Made by a program: the position numbers and the translations under genes
The notes under the pieces: model-generated
What the model was told of the DNA's origin: nothing
What the model saw: only the letters and a program-made list of their open reading frames with translations
Database searches by the model: none
NCBI RefSeq assembly: GCF_001645685.2
Contig: NZ_CP017080.1
Location: 2,036,001-2,100,000 of the forward strand
Direction: 5' to 3'
DNA from: Peribacillus muralis
GTDB taxonomy: Bacteria > Bacillota > Bacilli > Bacillales > DSM-1321
Length of the DNA stretch: 64,000 nt
Shown: positions 54,624 to 63,914 of the stretch, piece after piece
Layout of the letters: each line of letters opens with the position of its first letter
Numbering within the stretch: position 1 is the stretch's first letter

Positions 54624-54694
54624 GTAGATTCTCCTCGAATATATTATCTGTAGTCTACTTGACCTTAAAAATTCTGTCCAACTAAGTGTAGCCT

Positions 54695-55264
54695 ATCCAA
54701 GCAGTTAATTGCGAATTCACGATATTAAACCCCATTTTGAAAAAACTTTATCATTAATGTAGCATACATGAAAATAAATGGGGAGATTTTGTAGAACAAC
54801 TTTTTTAGGGTTTAACTATTAAAAAAGAGGTATTGAAAGACTTAGCCAACACTTAATGGATAGCTTTATAAACCTTTTTAATAGGGCTCCATACTTCTTG
54901 TAATAATCCGGGTATTGAATCATCAAGAGACTGCCAATCAAATTGGAATCAGATGGATGCGATGATCAAACTTTCAATAAAAAGAATGGAGGTCATGATA
55001 TTTCAAAAGAACCGTGACTTTTTTTGGGGGGATTTGCACTAAACATTCAAACGGTATTTAAAGCTGCAGGGGGTACATGACAAAATGTATCCCCTGCAGC
55101 TTTATATTTGGAAAGTGAAAATTGGCTTTCTATAAAATATTCCTTGCAAGCCACTAAAATCATGATTGTTGGTTCAATGGTGATTGTGATATTCCTGTAA
55201 CAATCATTCTCTACAATACATGTGAAGTGAAAGGCTTCAAAAAACATGTTTAGGAGCGAACTAA
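54695..55264. other. Stretch between the IS element and the GH5 gene
   Basis: No intact gene. It holds a C-terminal gene remnant (54991-55017) resembling the end of the gene at 43122, and a 20-bp hairpin (55059-55104). Confidence 0.5.
55059..55104. terminator. Strong hairpin upstream of the GH5 gene
   Basis: Arms 55059-55078 and 55085-55104 pair over 20 bp with a single G-T pair around a six-base loop. With no intact gene ahead, it is probably the terminator of a lost gene. It may insulate the GH5 gene. Confidence 0.6.
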
Positions 55265-56548
55265 ATGAAAACCATGAAAATTTTGCTAGCCATTATATTG
55301 ACATTGATGGTACTATTCGTCTCGGGCTGCAGTGGGATGCATAAGGAGAAAGACGATGAAGCACAATTAATTGCTGACAACTCAAGTGAAAAGATTGGGT
55401 TTTGGAATAAACAGAAAAGAGGTGCGAATTTCATGAATTCCAAATCTTTACCGGAAAACTATAAAGCGGCAAAGCAATATAATATAGAATTTATTCGTTT
55501 GGCTCCGGATAAATGGGCAAAGGATCATGATTTCCTGTTTAATGACAAACCTGATGTTCAACCTGAAAGAGATTTTCTGATAGGCAGTGCAAATGATTAC
55601 AAAGGCATCGATGAGGAGGATTTTGCAGAGTTAAAGGCAGATCTCGATGCTGCGTATGAACGGGGATCAAAAGTTGTCCTGACAGTTCTTAGTCTGCCCG
55701 GCAACCGATGGCGACAGTTCAATCATTATGAAAATGATGATCGGATTTGGAAGGATACTAAATATCATGAACAATCCGCAGCATTTTGGAGAGATTTAGC
55801 GCAAAGGTTGAAGAATCACCCGGCTGTGATCGGGTATAATTTGATTAATGAGCCACATCCCGAAACAGCTTCTGGATTCAAGGATTTCTGGACGGAAGAT
55901 TACCGTGAATGGTATAACAAAGTGGAAAATACAGCAGCCGATTTAAATGCATTATATAAAACCATTGTCAATTCCGTTCGTACGGTGGATAAAGAAACAC
56001 CCATAATCCTAAATTCAGGACTATATGCCACACCATGGGCATTTGAATATTTAAAACCAATTAACGATGATAAGGTTCTTTATGCATTCCATATGTATGA
56101 ACCATATGAAATGACAAGTCAAAATAAGAGAAAAGGATTTACCTATAAATATCCAGGTACGGTGGTAGTTGGAGAACGGAAAACGGAGAAATTGTTTAAT
56201 AAAAATGCATTAGAGGAGTTCTTAGAACCTGTATTGAAATGGTCAAAACAAAACAACATACCAGCTAATCGAATCATCGTTGAAGAATTTGGCATAAATC
56301 GTTTAGTGGAAGGCTCAGATAGATATATGGCTGACCTAATCTCCATTTTCAATAAACATGGATGGCATTGGGCCTTTTATGCATTCCGTGAAGATACTTG
56401 GGAGGGAATGGATTATCAACTCGGGAATAAGGCACCAAAATGGGAATATTGGGAAGCTCTGGAGAATGGAGAAAAGCAAAACCGAGAAGAAATAGAAGTG
56501 AAAAATCCGATTTGGGATGTGTTGGAAAAAGAACTGAGGCGGGAATAA
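55265..56548 (+). CDS. Glycoside hydrolase family 5 lipoprotein
   Basis: 427 aa. Lipobox FVSGC puts the lipidated cysteine at 22, so the enzyme is anchored outside the membrane. The TIM-barrel shows RGANF at the strand-1 end, the acid/base E196 in LINEPHP and the nucleophile E341 in VEEFGINR. GH5 enzymes cut cellulose, mannan or other beta-glucans; subfamily and substrate are undetermined. ATG 55265 follows AGGAG. A two-component system follows directly. Confidence 0.88.
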   Translation: MKTMKILLAIILTLMVLFVSGCSGMHKEKDDEAQLIADNSSEKIGFWNKQKRGANFMNSKSLPENYKAAKQYNIEFIRLAPDKWAKDHDFLFNDKPDVQPERDFLIGSANDYKGIDEEDFAELKADLDAAYERGSKVVLTVLSLPGNRWRQFNHYENDDRIWKDTKYHEQSAAFWRDLAQRLKNHPAVIGYNLINEPHPETASGFKDFWTEDYREWYNKVENTAADLNALYKTIVNSVRTVDKETPIILNSGLYATPWAFEYLKPINDDKVLYAFHMYEPYEMTSQNKRKGFTYKYPGTVVVGERKTEKLFNKNALEEFLEPVLKWSKQNNIPANRIIVEEFGINRLVEGSDRYMADLISIFNKHGWHWAFYAFREDTWEGMDYQLGNKAPKWEYWEALENGEKQNREEIEVKNPIWDVLEKELRRE

Positions 56549-56632
56549 GACTATATTGTTATAAAACATGAATAAGAAGTGAAGTCTTATATTTAGGTTT
56601 CACTTTTTAGGATATTTAAGGAGAGTTTATCC

Positions 56633-57280
56633 ATGAAAATTTTGATAGCTGATGATGAGAAGGGATTGACAGCCATATTGAAGACTTATTTTGAGAAGGA
56701 AGGATTCAATGTGTATGTTGCATACGATGGTGAACAGGCTTTGAATCTCTTCTTCTCCAATAAAATCGATTTGGTTGTGTTGGATTGGATGATGCCAAAA
56801 TTAAACGGTATGGAAGTCTGCGCCGAAATAAAGAAAATGAGTTTAGTGAAGGTTGTGATGCTTACAGCAAGATCATCCAATGATGATGAATTCCGTGCAC
56901 TGGATATTGGTGCCGATGAGTATATACGGAAACCATTTGACCCAAGAATTTTGATGATTAGAGTTAAAAAAATGCTTGGTCTGGAAAAAACAGTCGCGAT
57001 CAGGGATTTAAAAATGGATTTCCCAAGAATGAAAGTATACAGAAATGGTAATGAGGTCAAGCTTTACAAAAAAGAGTTTGAATTGCTGACATTTTTGTAT
57101 AAGAATAAAGGTCGGATTTTGTCCCGTGATACGCTGTTAACGATGGTATGGGGAATGAGCTATATAGGGGAAGAGAGAACGGTCGACACACACATTAATA
57201 GATTGCGTGACAAGATTGGTGCTGATAATATCCTCACGCATAGGGGATTGGGGTATAGCTTTCATGATAAAGAGCAATAA
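56633..57280 (+). CDS. OmpR/PhoB-type response regulator
   Basis: 215 aa: receiver domain with D7-D8, acceptor D51 in VVLDWMMP and lysine in YIRKPFD; C-terminal winged helix with RTVDTHINRLRDKIG. Transcription factor paired with the kinase that overlaps its 3' end by 17 bases. The GH5 gene 85 bp upstream may be a target (inference). Confidence 0.92.
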   Translation: MKILIADDEKGLTAILKTYFEKEGFNVYVAYDGEQALNLFFSNKIDLVVLDWMMPKLNGMEVCAEIKKMSLVKVVMLTARSSNDDEFRALDIGADEYIRKPFDPRILMIRVKKMLGLEKTVAIRDLKMDFPRMKVYRNGNEVKLYKKEFELLTFLYKNKGRILSRDTLLTMVWGMSYIGEERTVDTHINRLRDKIGADNILTHRGLGYSFHDKEQ

Positions 57281-58655
57281 AATAAGCATGAAGCTATTAT
57301 CAATGGTCACCATCATCATGGTTATCGTTTTCGGTGCATCCTATTTATTGAACAACTATTTCCTTTCTGATTATTATTTGTATAAGATGAAACAAAAAAT
57401 CACATCGACTTATGATGAAATAAATGAACGGAGTATCAGTGAAATAAAGGAGAGTAAAAGTTCCACTGAAAATACTAACAATGTCACGATTGTCATCATC
57501 GAAAACAAAGGGAATATCGATGATTTGAATGAGCGTATGCAATTTAGTCTATATAAAGAGAAAATTCCATTGAACAAGTTTTGGATGACCGAAGATACTT
57601 TGAAAAAAGTAAGCGAGGGCATTCCAGTCAAACAGCTTTATAACCAAGGGAAAATTAAATCCAGTTTACTTACCCTATTATATGAGCAGGAAGGGCATCT
57701 GGTTTTAATCGGGTCAGTGATTGCCCATAATTCCGATGCCATGAAAATTATCAATCAATTGTATTTTTACTCCATCGTTTTCGGGACCATCATAACTTTA
57801 TTGTTGGTTGCTTATTATTCCAAAAAAATCATTACTCCATTGGAAAAGCTGAAAAGCGTGGCAAAAGATATTGCCAATTTGGACTTTAAACAAGTAAATA
57901 TAAGGTCAGGTGATGAAATAGAGGATTTATCTCACAGTATCAATGAAATGAGCTCTCGCTTAAAAAATGCTCATCTGCAATTGGAACAGAAAAATCAACA
58001 GTTAAATTCATTGGTATCTAACATATCCCATGAAGTGAAAACTCCTTTATCCTTAATACAAGCCTATACAGTCGGTATAAAGGATGGGCTTGATGATGGT
58101 ACATATACGAATGTAATTCTAGAGCAGGTGAAGAATACTTCTGATATGGTAGATCACTTAATAATGCTTGCTAAAGTGCAGGCACTGGATATTAACACGG
58201 AAACTTTTGATCTAAGAGCGTTTATTCAGCAGCTAATTGTTCATTATAAAATCTTATTGAGTAATAAAGGCATGGAAGTACGCGATGATTTGGCCTCAGC
58301 CGAGAAATGCATGGTAAAAGCGGATAAAAGCCAAATGGACATCGTGTTCAACAACCTCATTGGTAATGCGATCAAGTATGGGGAAGGAGCCTTTTTTTTC
58401 TTAACACTGAACAATGAAACAGACGGCAGCTTGAGGTTTGAAATTATCAATAAAACGACGGTAGTAAAAGCTGAACATTTACATAATATTTGGGATTCTT
58501 TTTATGTGATAGAAGAATCGAGGAATAAGGAAATGTCCGGAACGGGTCTGGGCCTGGCAATCGTCGCCAATATATTGGATAAAAATGATTTAAGATACGA
58601 AGCAACTTTAAAAGGGGAGAATATTCACTTTACGATCTGGTTTGAAACACAGTAA
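57264..58655 (+). CDS. Sensor histidine kinase
   Basis: 463 aa from ATG 57264, inside the end of the regulator gene. Two membrane helices (about 10-30 and 160-185) flank a 130-residue extracytoplasmic sensor, then HAMP, a HisKA helix with H256 in NISHEVKTPL, the N box NNLIGNAIKYG and the G box GTGLGLAIV. It autophosphorylates and passes phosphate to D51 of the neighbour. The signal is unknown. Confidence 0.92.
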   Translation: MIKSNKISMKLLSMVTIIMVIVFGASYLLNNYFLSDYYLYKMKQKITSTYDEINERSISEIKESKSSTENTNNVTIVIIENKGNIDDLNERMQFSLYKEKIPLNKFWMTEDTLKKVSEGIPVKQLYNQGKIKSSLLTLLYEQEGHLVLIGSVIAHNSDAMKIINQLYFYSIVFGTIITLLLVAYYSKKIITPLEKLKSVAKDIANLDFKQVNIRSGDEIEDLSHSINEMSSRLKNAHLQLEQKNQQLNSLVSNISHEVKTPLSLIQAYTVGIKDGLDDGTYTNVILEQVKNTSDMVDHLIMLAKVQALDINTETFDLRAFIQQLIVHYKILLSNKGMEVRDDLASAEKCMVKADKSQMDIVFNNLIGNAIKYGEGAFFFLTLNNETDGSLRFEIINKTTVVKAEHLHNIWDSFYVIEESRNKEMSGTGLGLAIVANILDKNDLRYEATLKGENIHFTIWFETQ

Positions 58656-58744
58656 AGCATTACCGTGTTTTTTTGGTGTTCATTATTTGAAAGTTGTGTT
58701 TCACTTTGCATTAAGCTCAAAAACACCGCCTTCCTATAGGGATG

Positions 58745-58870
58745 GAGGGGGGATTGGCCGTTACATTCCAGTCTGCATGACTCGGCTTTCCGTTGGTCCG
58801 TCCGTGAGATTCTTCGACGCTCTTTCTGTGGATGCGTATCTCCTAAGCGGGAGAGGCTCACACACTTGAT
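58745..58870 (-). repeat. Degenerate copy of a dispersed Bacillus repeat
   Basis: Read on the plus strand, ATTCCAGTCTGCATGACTCG and, later, CGACGCTCTTTCTGTGG follow the order of the complement of a GC-rich repeat widespread in Bacillaceae intergenic regions (pieces TTCCAGC-ATG-CTCGCTTTCCG, then GGCGCTTACGCGCCTGCGG). It is heavily mutated. Comparison from memory only. Confidence 0.4.
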
Positions 58871-58957
58871 TTCCCTCTAAACAAATAGATGTTGCCGCAG
58901 ATGATGCAGTTTACAAAGCATACAGCTTTTACAAACTACCCGTTGTCTACAAATTGA

Positions 58958-58987
58958 GGCGTCACCACATTGGTGATGCCTTTTTTG
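58958..58987 (+). terminator. Terminator downstream of the histidine kinase gene
   Basis: GGCGTCACCA (58958-58967) pairs with TGGTGATGCC (58971-58980) allowing one G-T pair; six T residues follow. Confidence 0.88.
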
Positions 58988-59074
58988 TCATACTGCTGTG
59001 ACTTTCGGAAGATATGATATGAATTAAGGATGGCTTCAGTTGACTACTAAAAAGACATGAAAAGGGGAAGAACA

Positions 59075-59962
59075 ATGACGCGAGCAAATATGGGTAAGAT
59101 GATTTTGGCTACATTGATATTGGTAACTGCACTAAAATTAATGGAATTCTTTGATACCACCTACATTTCCACAGAAAAAATGGAAGAAATCCAACAGCTG
59201 GTTGATGAATCGAGTGTCGGGAAAATTCAGGTGAACTGGAAAGACGTAACTGCAATAGCAAGTGTCGAATATACATTGGACACAGTGACGACAGAAGAAT
59301 TAGTAAAAACGACAAGTCTTTTCATGGAGAAGAAAGGAGAGCGATATCGCTTGAAAGAAATGGCTGAAGTCACAGAAGCATTAGCTTATGATGAAAAACA
59401 AGTTAAAGAAGTAAAAGCTTTTAGAAAATATTTAAATGAGGGTGGTATTTTCTCGAAAATGGAAAGAGGCGATAGTGTGCAAAGAAGTTTTATTTCTAGC
59501 CTAAAGGGGGAGGCCATTGAAAATTATAAAATTTATGGCATCCTTCCCTCTATAACAATAGCCCAAGCCATATTGGAATCGGGTTGGGGGAAGTCGGAGC
59601 TCTCAAGGAAGTATAATAATTTATTTGGCATAAAAAGCTATAATTGGGATGGTGAGTCGGCCCATATTCGTACGAGTGAATTTCATGATGAGCATGTCCA
59701 AGCTGATTTTAGAGTATATGAAACGGTTTCCGATTCACTTCGTGACCACTCCGTGTTTTTAACTGAAAACCCGAGGTACGAGAGACATGGTTTATTTGCT
59801 GCCAAAACTTATATGGAGCAGGCTGCCGCATTACAGGAAGCCGGGTATAGTACGAAGGAAAATGAAGCCGGTGAGAAAATTTATAGTGAGCTATTAATGG
59901 AATTAATCAGGCAATATCAATTACAATTGATTGATAGTGAAGCTCATCTTGAATATGGGTAA
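59075..59962 (+). CDS. Membrane-anchored glucosaminidase (GH73, LytG-like)
   Basis: 295 aa from ATG 59075 (AAGGGGA upstream; ATG 59057 has none). One N-terminal hydrophobic helix, a linker domain of about 120 aa, then a GH73 domain with the catalytic glutamate in IAQAILESGWGKSEL and the NNLFGIK loop. It cleaves peptidoglycan between GlcNAc and MurNAc. It has no C-terminal wall-binding repeat, unlike many autolysins. Single gene. Confidence 0.88.
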   Translation: MTRANMGKMILATLILVTALKLMEFFDTTYISTEKMEEIQQLVDESSVGKIQVNWKDVTAIASVEYTLDTVTTEELVKTTSLFMEKKGERYRLKEMAEVTEALAYDEKQVKEVKAFRKYLNEGGIFSKMERGDSVQRSFISSLKGEAIENYKIYGILPSITIAQAILESGWGKSELSRKYNNLFGIKSYNWDGESAHIRTSEFHDEHVQADFRVYETVSDSLRDHSVFLTENPRYERHGLFAAKTYMEQAAALQEAGYSTKENEAGEKIYSELLMELIRQYQLQLIDSEAHLEYG

Positions 59963-60063
59963 GGTTCTGATTAAGATACATTCCAAAAATAAATTTCAAT
60001 AACTTTTGAATCAGAAAAAGGTGAAAAGTGAATAGTAAGTGCTAAGAACAGAAATCATTTCCT

Positions 60064-60092
60064 TTGCATAGGGTAGGAGGGTATGGTATATT
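60064..60092 (+). promoter_or_regulatory. csoR promoter with G-rich site in the spacer
   Basis: TTGCAT (60064-60069) and TATATT (60087-60092) are 17 bp apart. The spacer is GGGTAGGAGGGTATGG, which resembles one strand of a CsoR operator (TACC-C-rich). Autoregulation is likely. Confidence 0.6.
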
Positions 60093-60114
60093 AAAGTGCG
60101 AGGAGGGATGAGCA

Positions 60115-60462
60115 ATGGATGAATTGGTAAATGGCCCGGATTCAATGATTGAAGAAGAATGCTGCACGACCTCTTCCAATGGCCGTAAAAGTCATCACTC
60201 AGATGCAGTAAAAAAGAATTTAACGACCCGGTTAAATCGGATTGAAGGTCAAATTCGAGGTATTAAGGGTCTGATCGAAAAAGATACGTACTGTGATGAT
60301 GTAATTACCCAGATAGCTGCCACTCAAAGCGCAATGAATAGTGTTGCCAAGATATTATTGGAGGGGCATTTAAGGAATTGCGTCGTGGAGCGGCTGAATG
60401 AAGGCGATACAGAGGTCATAGATGAAGTGCTTGTTACGATACAAAAATTAATGAAGAAATAA
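60115..60462 (+). CDS. csoR: Copper-sensing repressor CsoR
   Basis: 115 aa, all-helical. The Cu(I) ligands C60, H85 and C89 have exactly the 25- and 4-residue spacing of M. tuberculosis CsoR (C36, H61, C65), so it senses copper and not persulfide (CstR lacks the histidine). An extra Cys pair (C16, C17) lies in the N-terminal tail. ATG 60115 follows GAGGAGG. First gene of csoR-copZ-copA. Confidence 0.95.
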   Translation: MDELVNGPDSMIEEECCTTSSNGRKSHHSDAVKKNLTTRLNRIEGQIRGIKGLIEKDTYCDDVITQIAATQSAMNSVAKILLEGHLRNCVVERLNEGDTEVIDEVLVTIQKLMKK

Positions 60463-60478
60463 GGAGTGTCGATCTGTC

Positions 60479-60685
60479 ATGGAAAAAGTAACATTGAATG
60501 TAAGTGGAATGTCTTGTGGTCATTGTGTCAACGCTGTTGAAGGGAATGTAGGAAAACTGGATGGTGTGGAAAGTGTGAACGTGCATTTGGATTCGGGTAA
60601 AGTGGATATAGCGTTTGATCTTGATAAAGTATCACTTGGAAAAATTAAAGAAACGATTGATGATCAGGGTTATGATGTCGAGTAA
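60479..60685 (+). CDS. copZ: Copper chaperone CopZ
   Basis: 68 aa single HMA domain with GMSCGHC (C13, C16) binding Cu(I). It delivers copper to the CopA ATPase. ATG 60479 lies 16 bp past the csoR stop, with AAGGAG 12 bases upstream. Confidence 0.95.
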   Translation: MEKVTLNVSGMSCGHCVNAVEGNVGKLDGVESVNVHLDSGKVDIAFDLDKVSLGKIKETIDDQGYDVE

Positions 60686-60691
60686 GTCATG

Positions 60692-60718
60692 AGAGTGCTT
60701 TTAGGGCACTTCTTTTTT
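60692..60718 (+). terminator. Weak hairpin with T tract between copZ and copA
   Basis: AGTGC and GCACT pair, followed by C and six T residues. It may let part of the transcripts stop after copZ. Confidence 0.55.
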
Positions 60719-60727
60719 ACAAAAAAA

Positions 60728-60746
60728 TATACCCCTTAGCGGTATA
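60728..60746 (+). promoter_or_regulatory. CsoR operator upstream of copA
   Basis: TATACCCCTTAGCGGTATA has perfect TATACC/GGTATA arms, the CsoR-type operator. It lies 17 bp before the copA start, so copA has control separate from csoR-copZ. Confidence 0.82.
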
Positions 60747-60762
60747 GGGAGGCGAGGCTGGT

Positions 60763-63177
60763 ATGAGCGATTCCATGAAGGAAACGAGTATGCAAATTTC
60801 AGGGATGACTTGCGCTGCTTGTGCTAACCGAATTGAAAAAGGGTTAAACAGGCTGGAAGGCGTTAAGGAAGCTACCGTTAATTTGGCTTTGGAGAAGTCA
60901 GTCGTTAAATACGACGCTGAAATGATAAGCGATACCGATATTGAAATGAAAATCCAAGATCTTGGCTACGATGTCGTAAAAGAGAAAAGGGAATTCACGA
61001 TTACAGGCATGACCTGTGCTGCCTGTGCAACGCGAATAGAAAAAGGGTTGAATAAATTGGACGGCGTGAGCAAGGCCAATGTGAACTTGGCGCTCGAACA
61101 TGCCACCGTTGAATATGCTCCTTCAGAAATCACTCCGGCTGATATCATACAAAGAGTCGAAAAGCTTGGGTATGGAGCGATCATAAAGGAAGATTATAGG
61201 GAATCAGCTGATTTCCGCCAAAAGGAAATTCAAAGGCAAAAGAAAAGGTTCATCTTTTCGATCATGTTATCGTTTCCGTTGTTATGGGCAATGGTGAGTC
61301 ATTTCAGGCTTACTTCGTTTATCTATATGCCTGATTTCCTCATGAATCCATGGGTGCAAATGGCATTCGCCACACCTGTACAATTCATCATAGGAAAGCA
61401 GTTTTATGTAGGGGCGTATAAGGCATTGAAAAATAAAAGTGCCAATATGGATGTTTTAGTCGCAATGGGTACATCGGCAGCTTATTTTTTTAGTGTCTAT
61501 CAGGCCATCATTTCAGTTGGGTCCCATCACCATGCGGCACAGCTTTATTTTGAAACAAGTTCCATTCTGATTACCCTCATTCTATTAGGGAAGCTTTTCG
61601 AAGCAAAAGCAAAAGGCCGTTCCTCCGAGGCTATCAAAAAGCTGATGGGTCTCCAGGCAAAGACGGCTTTGGTGCTAAGGAATGGAGAGGAGCGGGAAAT
61701 TCCCCTTGAAGAAGTGCTCGTAGGTGATCTCGTTTTGGTGAAGCCAGGTGAAAAAATCCCTGTGGATGGGGAAGTCGTCGAAGGGAACTCAGCCGTCGAT
61801 GAATCCATGTTAACGGGAGAAAGCATTCCAGTCGATAAAACGATCGGTGCTATAGTGATTGGTTCTACCTTGAATAAAAATGGTTATTTGAAAATGAAAG
61901 CAACAAAGATCGGCAAGGATACAGCTCTTTCCCAAATCATTAAAGTCGTTGAAGATGCTCAAGGTTCGAAAGCTCCCATTCAGAGGCTTGCTGACAGAAT
62001 TTCCGGAGTGTTTGTTCCTATCGTTGTCGGGATAGCCCTTATAACTTTCCTCGTATGGATCATTTGGGTGAATCCTGGCGTCTTTACATCAGCTTTTGAA
62101 GCGATGATTGCGGTGCTCGTCATAGCCTGTCCCTGTGCTTTAGGTTTGGCAACGCCAACTTCCATCATGGCTGGATCAGGGCGGGCTGCAGAATTCGGAA
62201 TCCTCTTTAAAGCAGGGGAGCATCTGGAAACGACGCATCGTATCGATACGGTCATTTTGGATAAGACGGGTACGGTAACGAATGGAACCCCGGTGCTGAC
62301 TAATGTCATCGTCGGGAATGGCATGGAGGAAGAAGAATTCCTCTCACTTATCGGTGCAGCTGAAAAGCAATCTGAACATCCACTTGCCGAAGCAATCGTC
62401 CAAGGAGTTCAAGCAAGAAAGATAGCACTTTCCGACGTTAGGGAGTTTGAAGCAATACCTGGTTATGGGGTAAAAGCGGTCGTGAAGCAAAATATGCTAT
62501 TGGTTGGAACGCGTAAACTGATGAAGCGAAATAATGTGGATATCGCTTCGGCGGAAGCGGTTATGGAAGAACTTGAAGCGCAAGGAAAAACAGCCATGAT
62601 CGCCAGCATCGAAGGAGAATATGCTGGAATCATAGCTGTTGCGGATACAATTAAGGAAACTTCCTTAGATGCGATCGCCAGGTTAAAAGCGATGGATATC
62701 GAGGTCATCATGATAACCGGAGATAATCAACGGACGGCTAATGCCATCGGCAATCAAGTGGGCATTGACCAAGTAATTGCCGAGGTCCTTCCTGAAGGGA
62801 AGGCGGAAGAAGTGAAAAAACTCCAGAATTCCGGTAAAAAAGTCGCGATGGTCGGTGATGGCATAAATGATGCACCTGCACTTGCCCTGGCTGATATCGG
62901 CATGGCTATCGGAACCGGCACGGATATAGCGATGGAAGCAGCGGACATCACCCTGATCCGCGGTGATTTAAACAGTATTGCCGACGCAATTCTCATGAGC
63001 AGGAAAACGATGCGGAATATTAAACAAAACCTGTTTTGGGCCTTTGCTTATAACGTAATCGGAATACCGATCGCGGCAATCGGGCTGCTTGCCCCTTGGT
63101 TAGCTGGAGCTGCAATGGCCTTCAGTTCTGTTTCAGTCGTATTGAATGCGCTCCGCCTTCAAAGGGTGAAGCTCTAA
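60763..63177 (+). CDS. copA: Copper-exporting P-type ATPase CopA
   Basis: 804 aa. Two HMA domains with GMTCAAC (C17/C20, C85/C88), eight membrane helices, the ion-channel CPC motif (C456-P-C458), DKTGT with the phosphorylated D500, SEHPLA and [11 protein letters not shown]. It pumps Cu(I) out of the cell. Same layout as B. subtilis CopA. ATG 60763 follows GGGAGG. A strong terminator follows. Confidence 0.96.
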   Translation: MSDSMKETSMQISGMTCAACANRIEKGLNRLEGVKEATVNLALEKSVVKYDAEMISDTDIEMKIQDLGYDVVKEKREFTITGMTCAACATRIEKGLNKLDGVSKANVNLALEHATVEYAPSEITPADIIQRVEKLGYGAIIKEDYRESADFRQKEIQRQKKRFIFSIMLSFPLLWAMVSHFRLTSFIYMPDFLMNPWVQMAFATPVQFIIGKQFYVGAYKALKNKSANMDVLVAMGTSAAYFFSVYQAIISVGSHHHAAQLYFETSSILITLILLGKLFEAKAKGRSSEAIKKLMGLQAKTALVLRNGEEREIPLEEVLVGDLVLVKPGEKIPVDGEVVEGNSAVDESMLTGESIPVDKTIGAIVIGSTLNKNGYLKMKATKIGKDTALSQIIKVVEDAQGSKAPIQRLADRISGVFVPIVVGIALITFLVWIIWVNPGVFTSAFEAMIAVLVIACPCALGLATPTSIMAGSGRAAEFGILFKAGEHLETTHRIDTVILDKTGTVTNGTPVLTNVIVGNGMEEEEFLSLIGAAEKQSEHPLAEAIVQGVQARKIALSDVREFEAIPGYGVKAVVKQNMLLVGTRKLMKRNNVDIASAEAVMEELEAQGKTAMIASIEGEYAGIIAVADTIKETSLDAIARLKAMDIEVIMITGDNQRTANAIGNQVGIDQVIAEVLPEGKAEEVKKLQNSGKKVAMVGDGINDAPALALADIGMAIGTGTDIAMEAADITLIRGDLNSIADAILMSRKTMRNIKQNLFWAFAYNVIGIPIAAIGLLAPWLAGAAMAFSSVSVVLNALRLQRVKL

Positions 63178-63198
63178 AGGCTCGTTTTTTACAATGAA

Positions 63199-63228
63199 GG
63201 CATTGGTACTCGTACCAATGCCTTTTTT
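63199..63228. terminator. Terminator of copA
   Basis: GGCATTGGTAC and GTACCAATGCC pair and lead into six T residues. The convergent gene ends 14 bp beyond. Confidence 0.92.
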
Positions 63229-63241
63229 CCTATTTGCTCAA

Positions 63242-63781
63242 TTAACTTTCTGGAATAATGGTAACGGCAATCGTCCTTACAGGTGCATCTTTTTCTTTTC
63301 CAGAGGAGTGGTAGTATTTAGTCATCAAATCATTTAATTCATTTTGAAATTGCATAAATCGATCCTCAGCAAGCTTTAATTCCACTATAGAGAAGGTTGC
63401 ACCATCTTCCTTACCGTTTCGTTCTTCCATTTTCGTCAAATAACTTTGGTATTGGGTCATAAGTGATAATTGATAAAGGGAAACATAATCCAGCTTCTTC
63501 TCAGCGGAAGCTTTTTTCCAATCTTCCACATTGATTGTAGCTTCCATTTCATTTAATGCGTAATATTTTTCCGAAACGGATTTGACCTTTTTTTCTTTAA
63601 TGATGCGGATAATGCCAGCATCCAGCATAGCTTGTATATGTCTATATAGAGTTGCTTGAGGCACTCCTTCAATGGTTTTTACCATTTCCAATGGAGTCAT
63701 GCCATGTTCTTTATTCCTCATCAGGACCTGTGAAATTTTCATTCGTACCGGATGCATTAAAACTTCAGCTTTATTGGCCAT
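63242..63781 (-). CDS. ArsR-like winged-helix regulator
   Basis: 179 aa. N-terminal winged helix (VLMHPVRMKISQVLMRNKEHGMTP, in two pieces, then GVPQATLYRHIQAMLDAGIIRI) and a C-terminal helical region of about 100 aa, as in HTH_20/ArsR-type regulators related to YdfF-like proteins. ATG 63781 follows GAGGAG. No metal-binding cysteines are present. It is divergent from the partial gene at 63915, with a large palindrome between. Ligand unknown. Confidence 0.8.
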   Translation of the reverse strand: MANKAEVLMHPVRMKISQVLMRNKEHGMTPLEMVKTIEGVPQATLYRHIQAMLDAGIIRIIKEKKVKSVSEKYYALNEMEATINVEDWKKASAEKKLDYVSLYQLSLMTQYQSYLTKMEERNGKEDGATFSIVELKLAEDRFMQFQNELNDLMTKYYHSSGKEKDAPVRTIAVTIIPES

Positions 63782-63864
63782 ACGTTTCTCCTCGTTAGTA
63801 GTTTAATCGTATTCTTATTATAAATAATGAGAATGGGTATTGCAATATTTCGTACCGGCAGTTA

Positions 63865-63892
63865 TTATTATCATTATCGATAATGATAATAA
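63865..63892. promoter_or_regulatory. 28-bp perfect palindrome of GATAAT hexamers, Fur-family-like
   Basis: The sequence is symmetric about 63878/63879 over 14 bp on each side. Its core is ATTATC-ATTATC-GATAAT-GATAAT, hexamers used in Fur/PerR-type boxes but in outward order. It lies 84 bp before the regulator start and 23 bp before the partial gene. Confidence 0.7.
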
Positions 63893-63914
63893 ACTTCGGG
63901 GGGAAGTGTAAGAA

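Larger units (their letters stand above)
53489..54694 (-). mobile_element. IS3-family (IS150-like) insertion sequence, about 1.2 kb
   Basis: Two overlapping-type reading frames (orfA with a leucine-rich helix-turn-helix, orfB with a DDE integrase core) are flanked by imperfect inverted repeats. The left end begins TGTCAACACTAAACTAGACA and the right end, minus strand, AGGCTACACTTAGTTGGACA; both continue into TTTTTAAGG. About 23 of 34 terminal bases match. I could not see a target duplication, so the outer limits may be off by a few bases. A one-base insertion in orfA suggests the copy is inactive. Confidence 0.8.
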
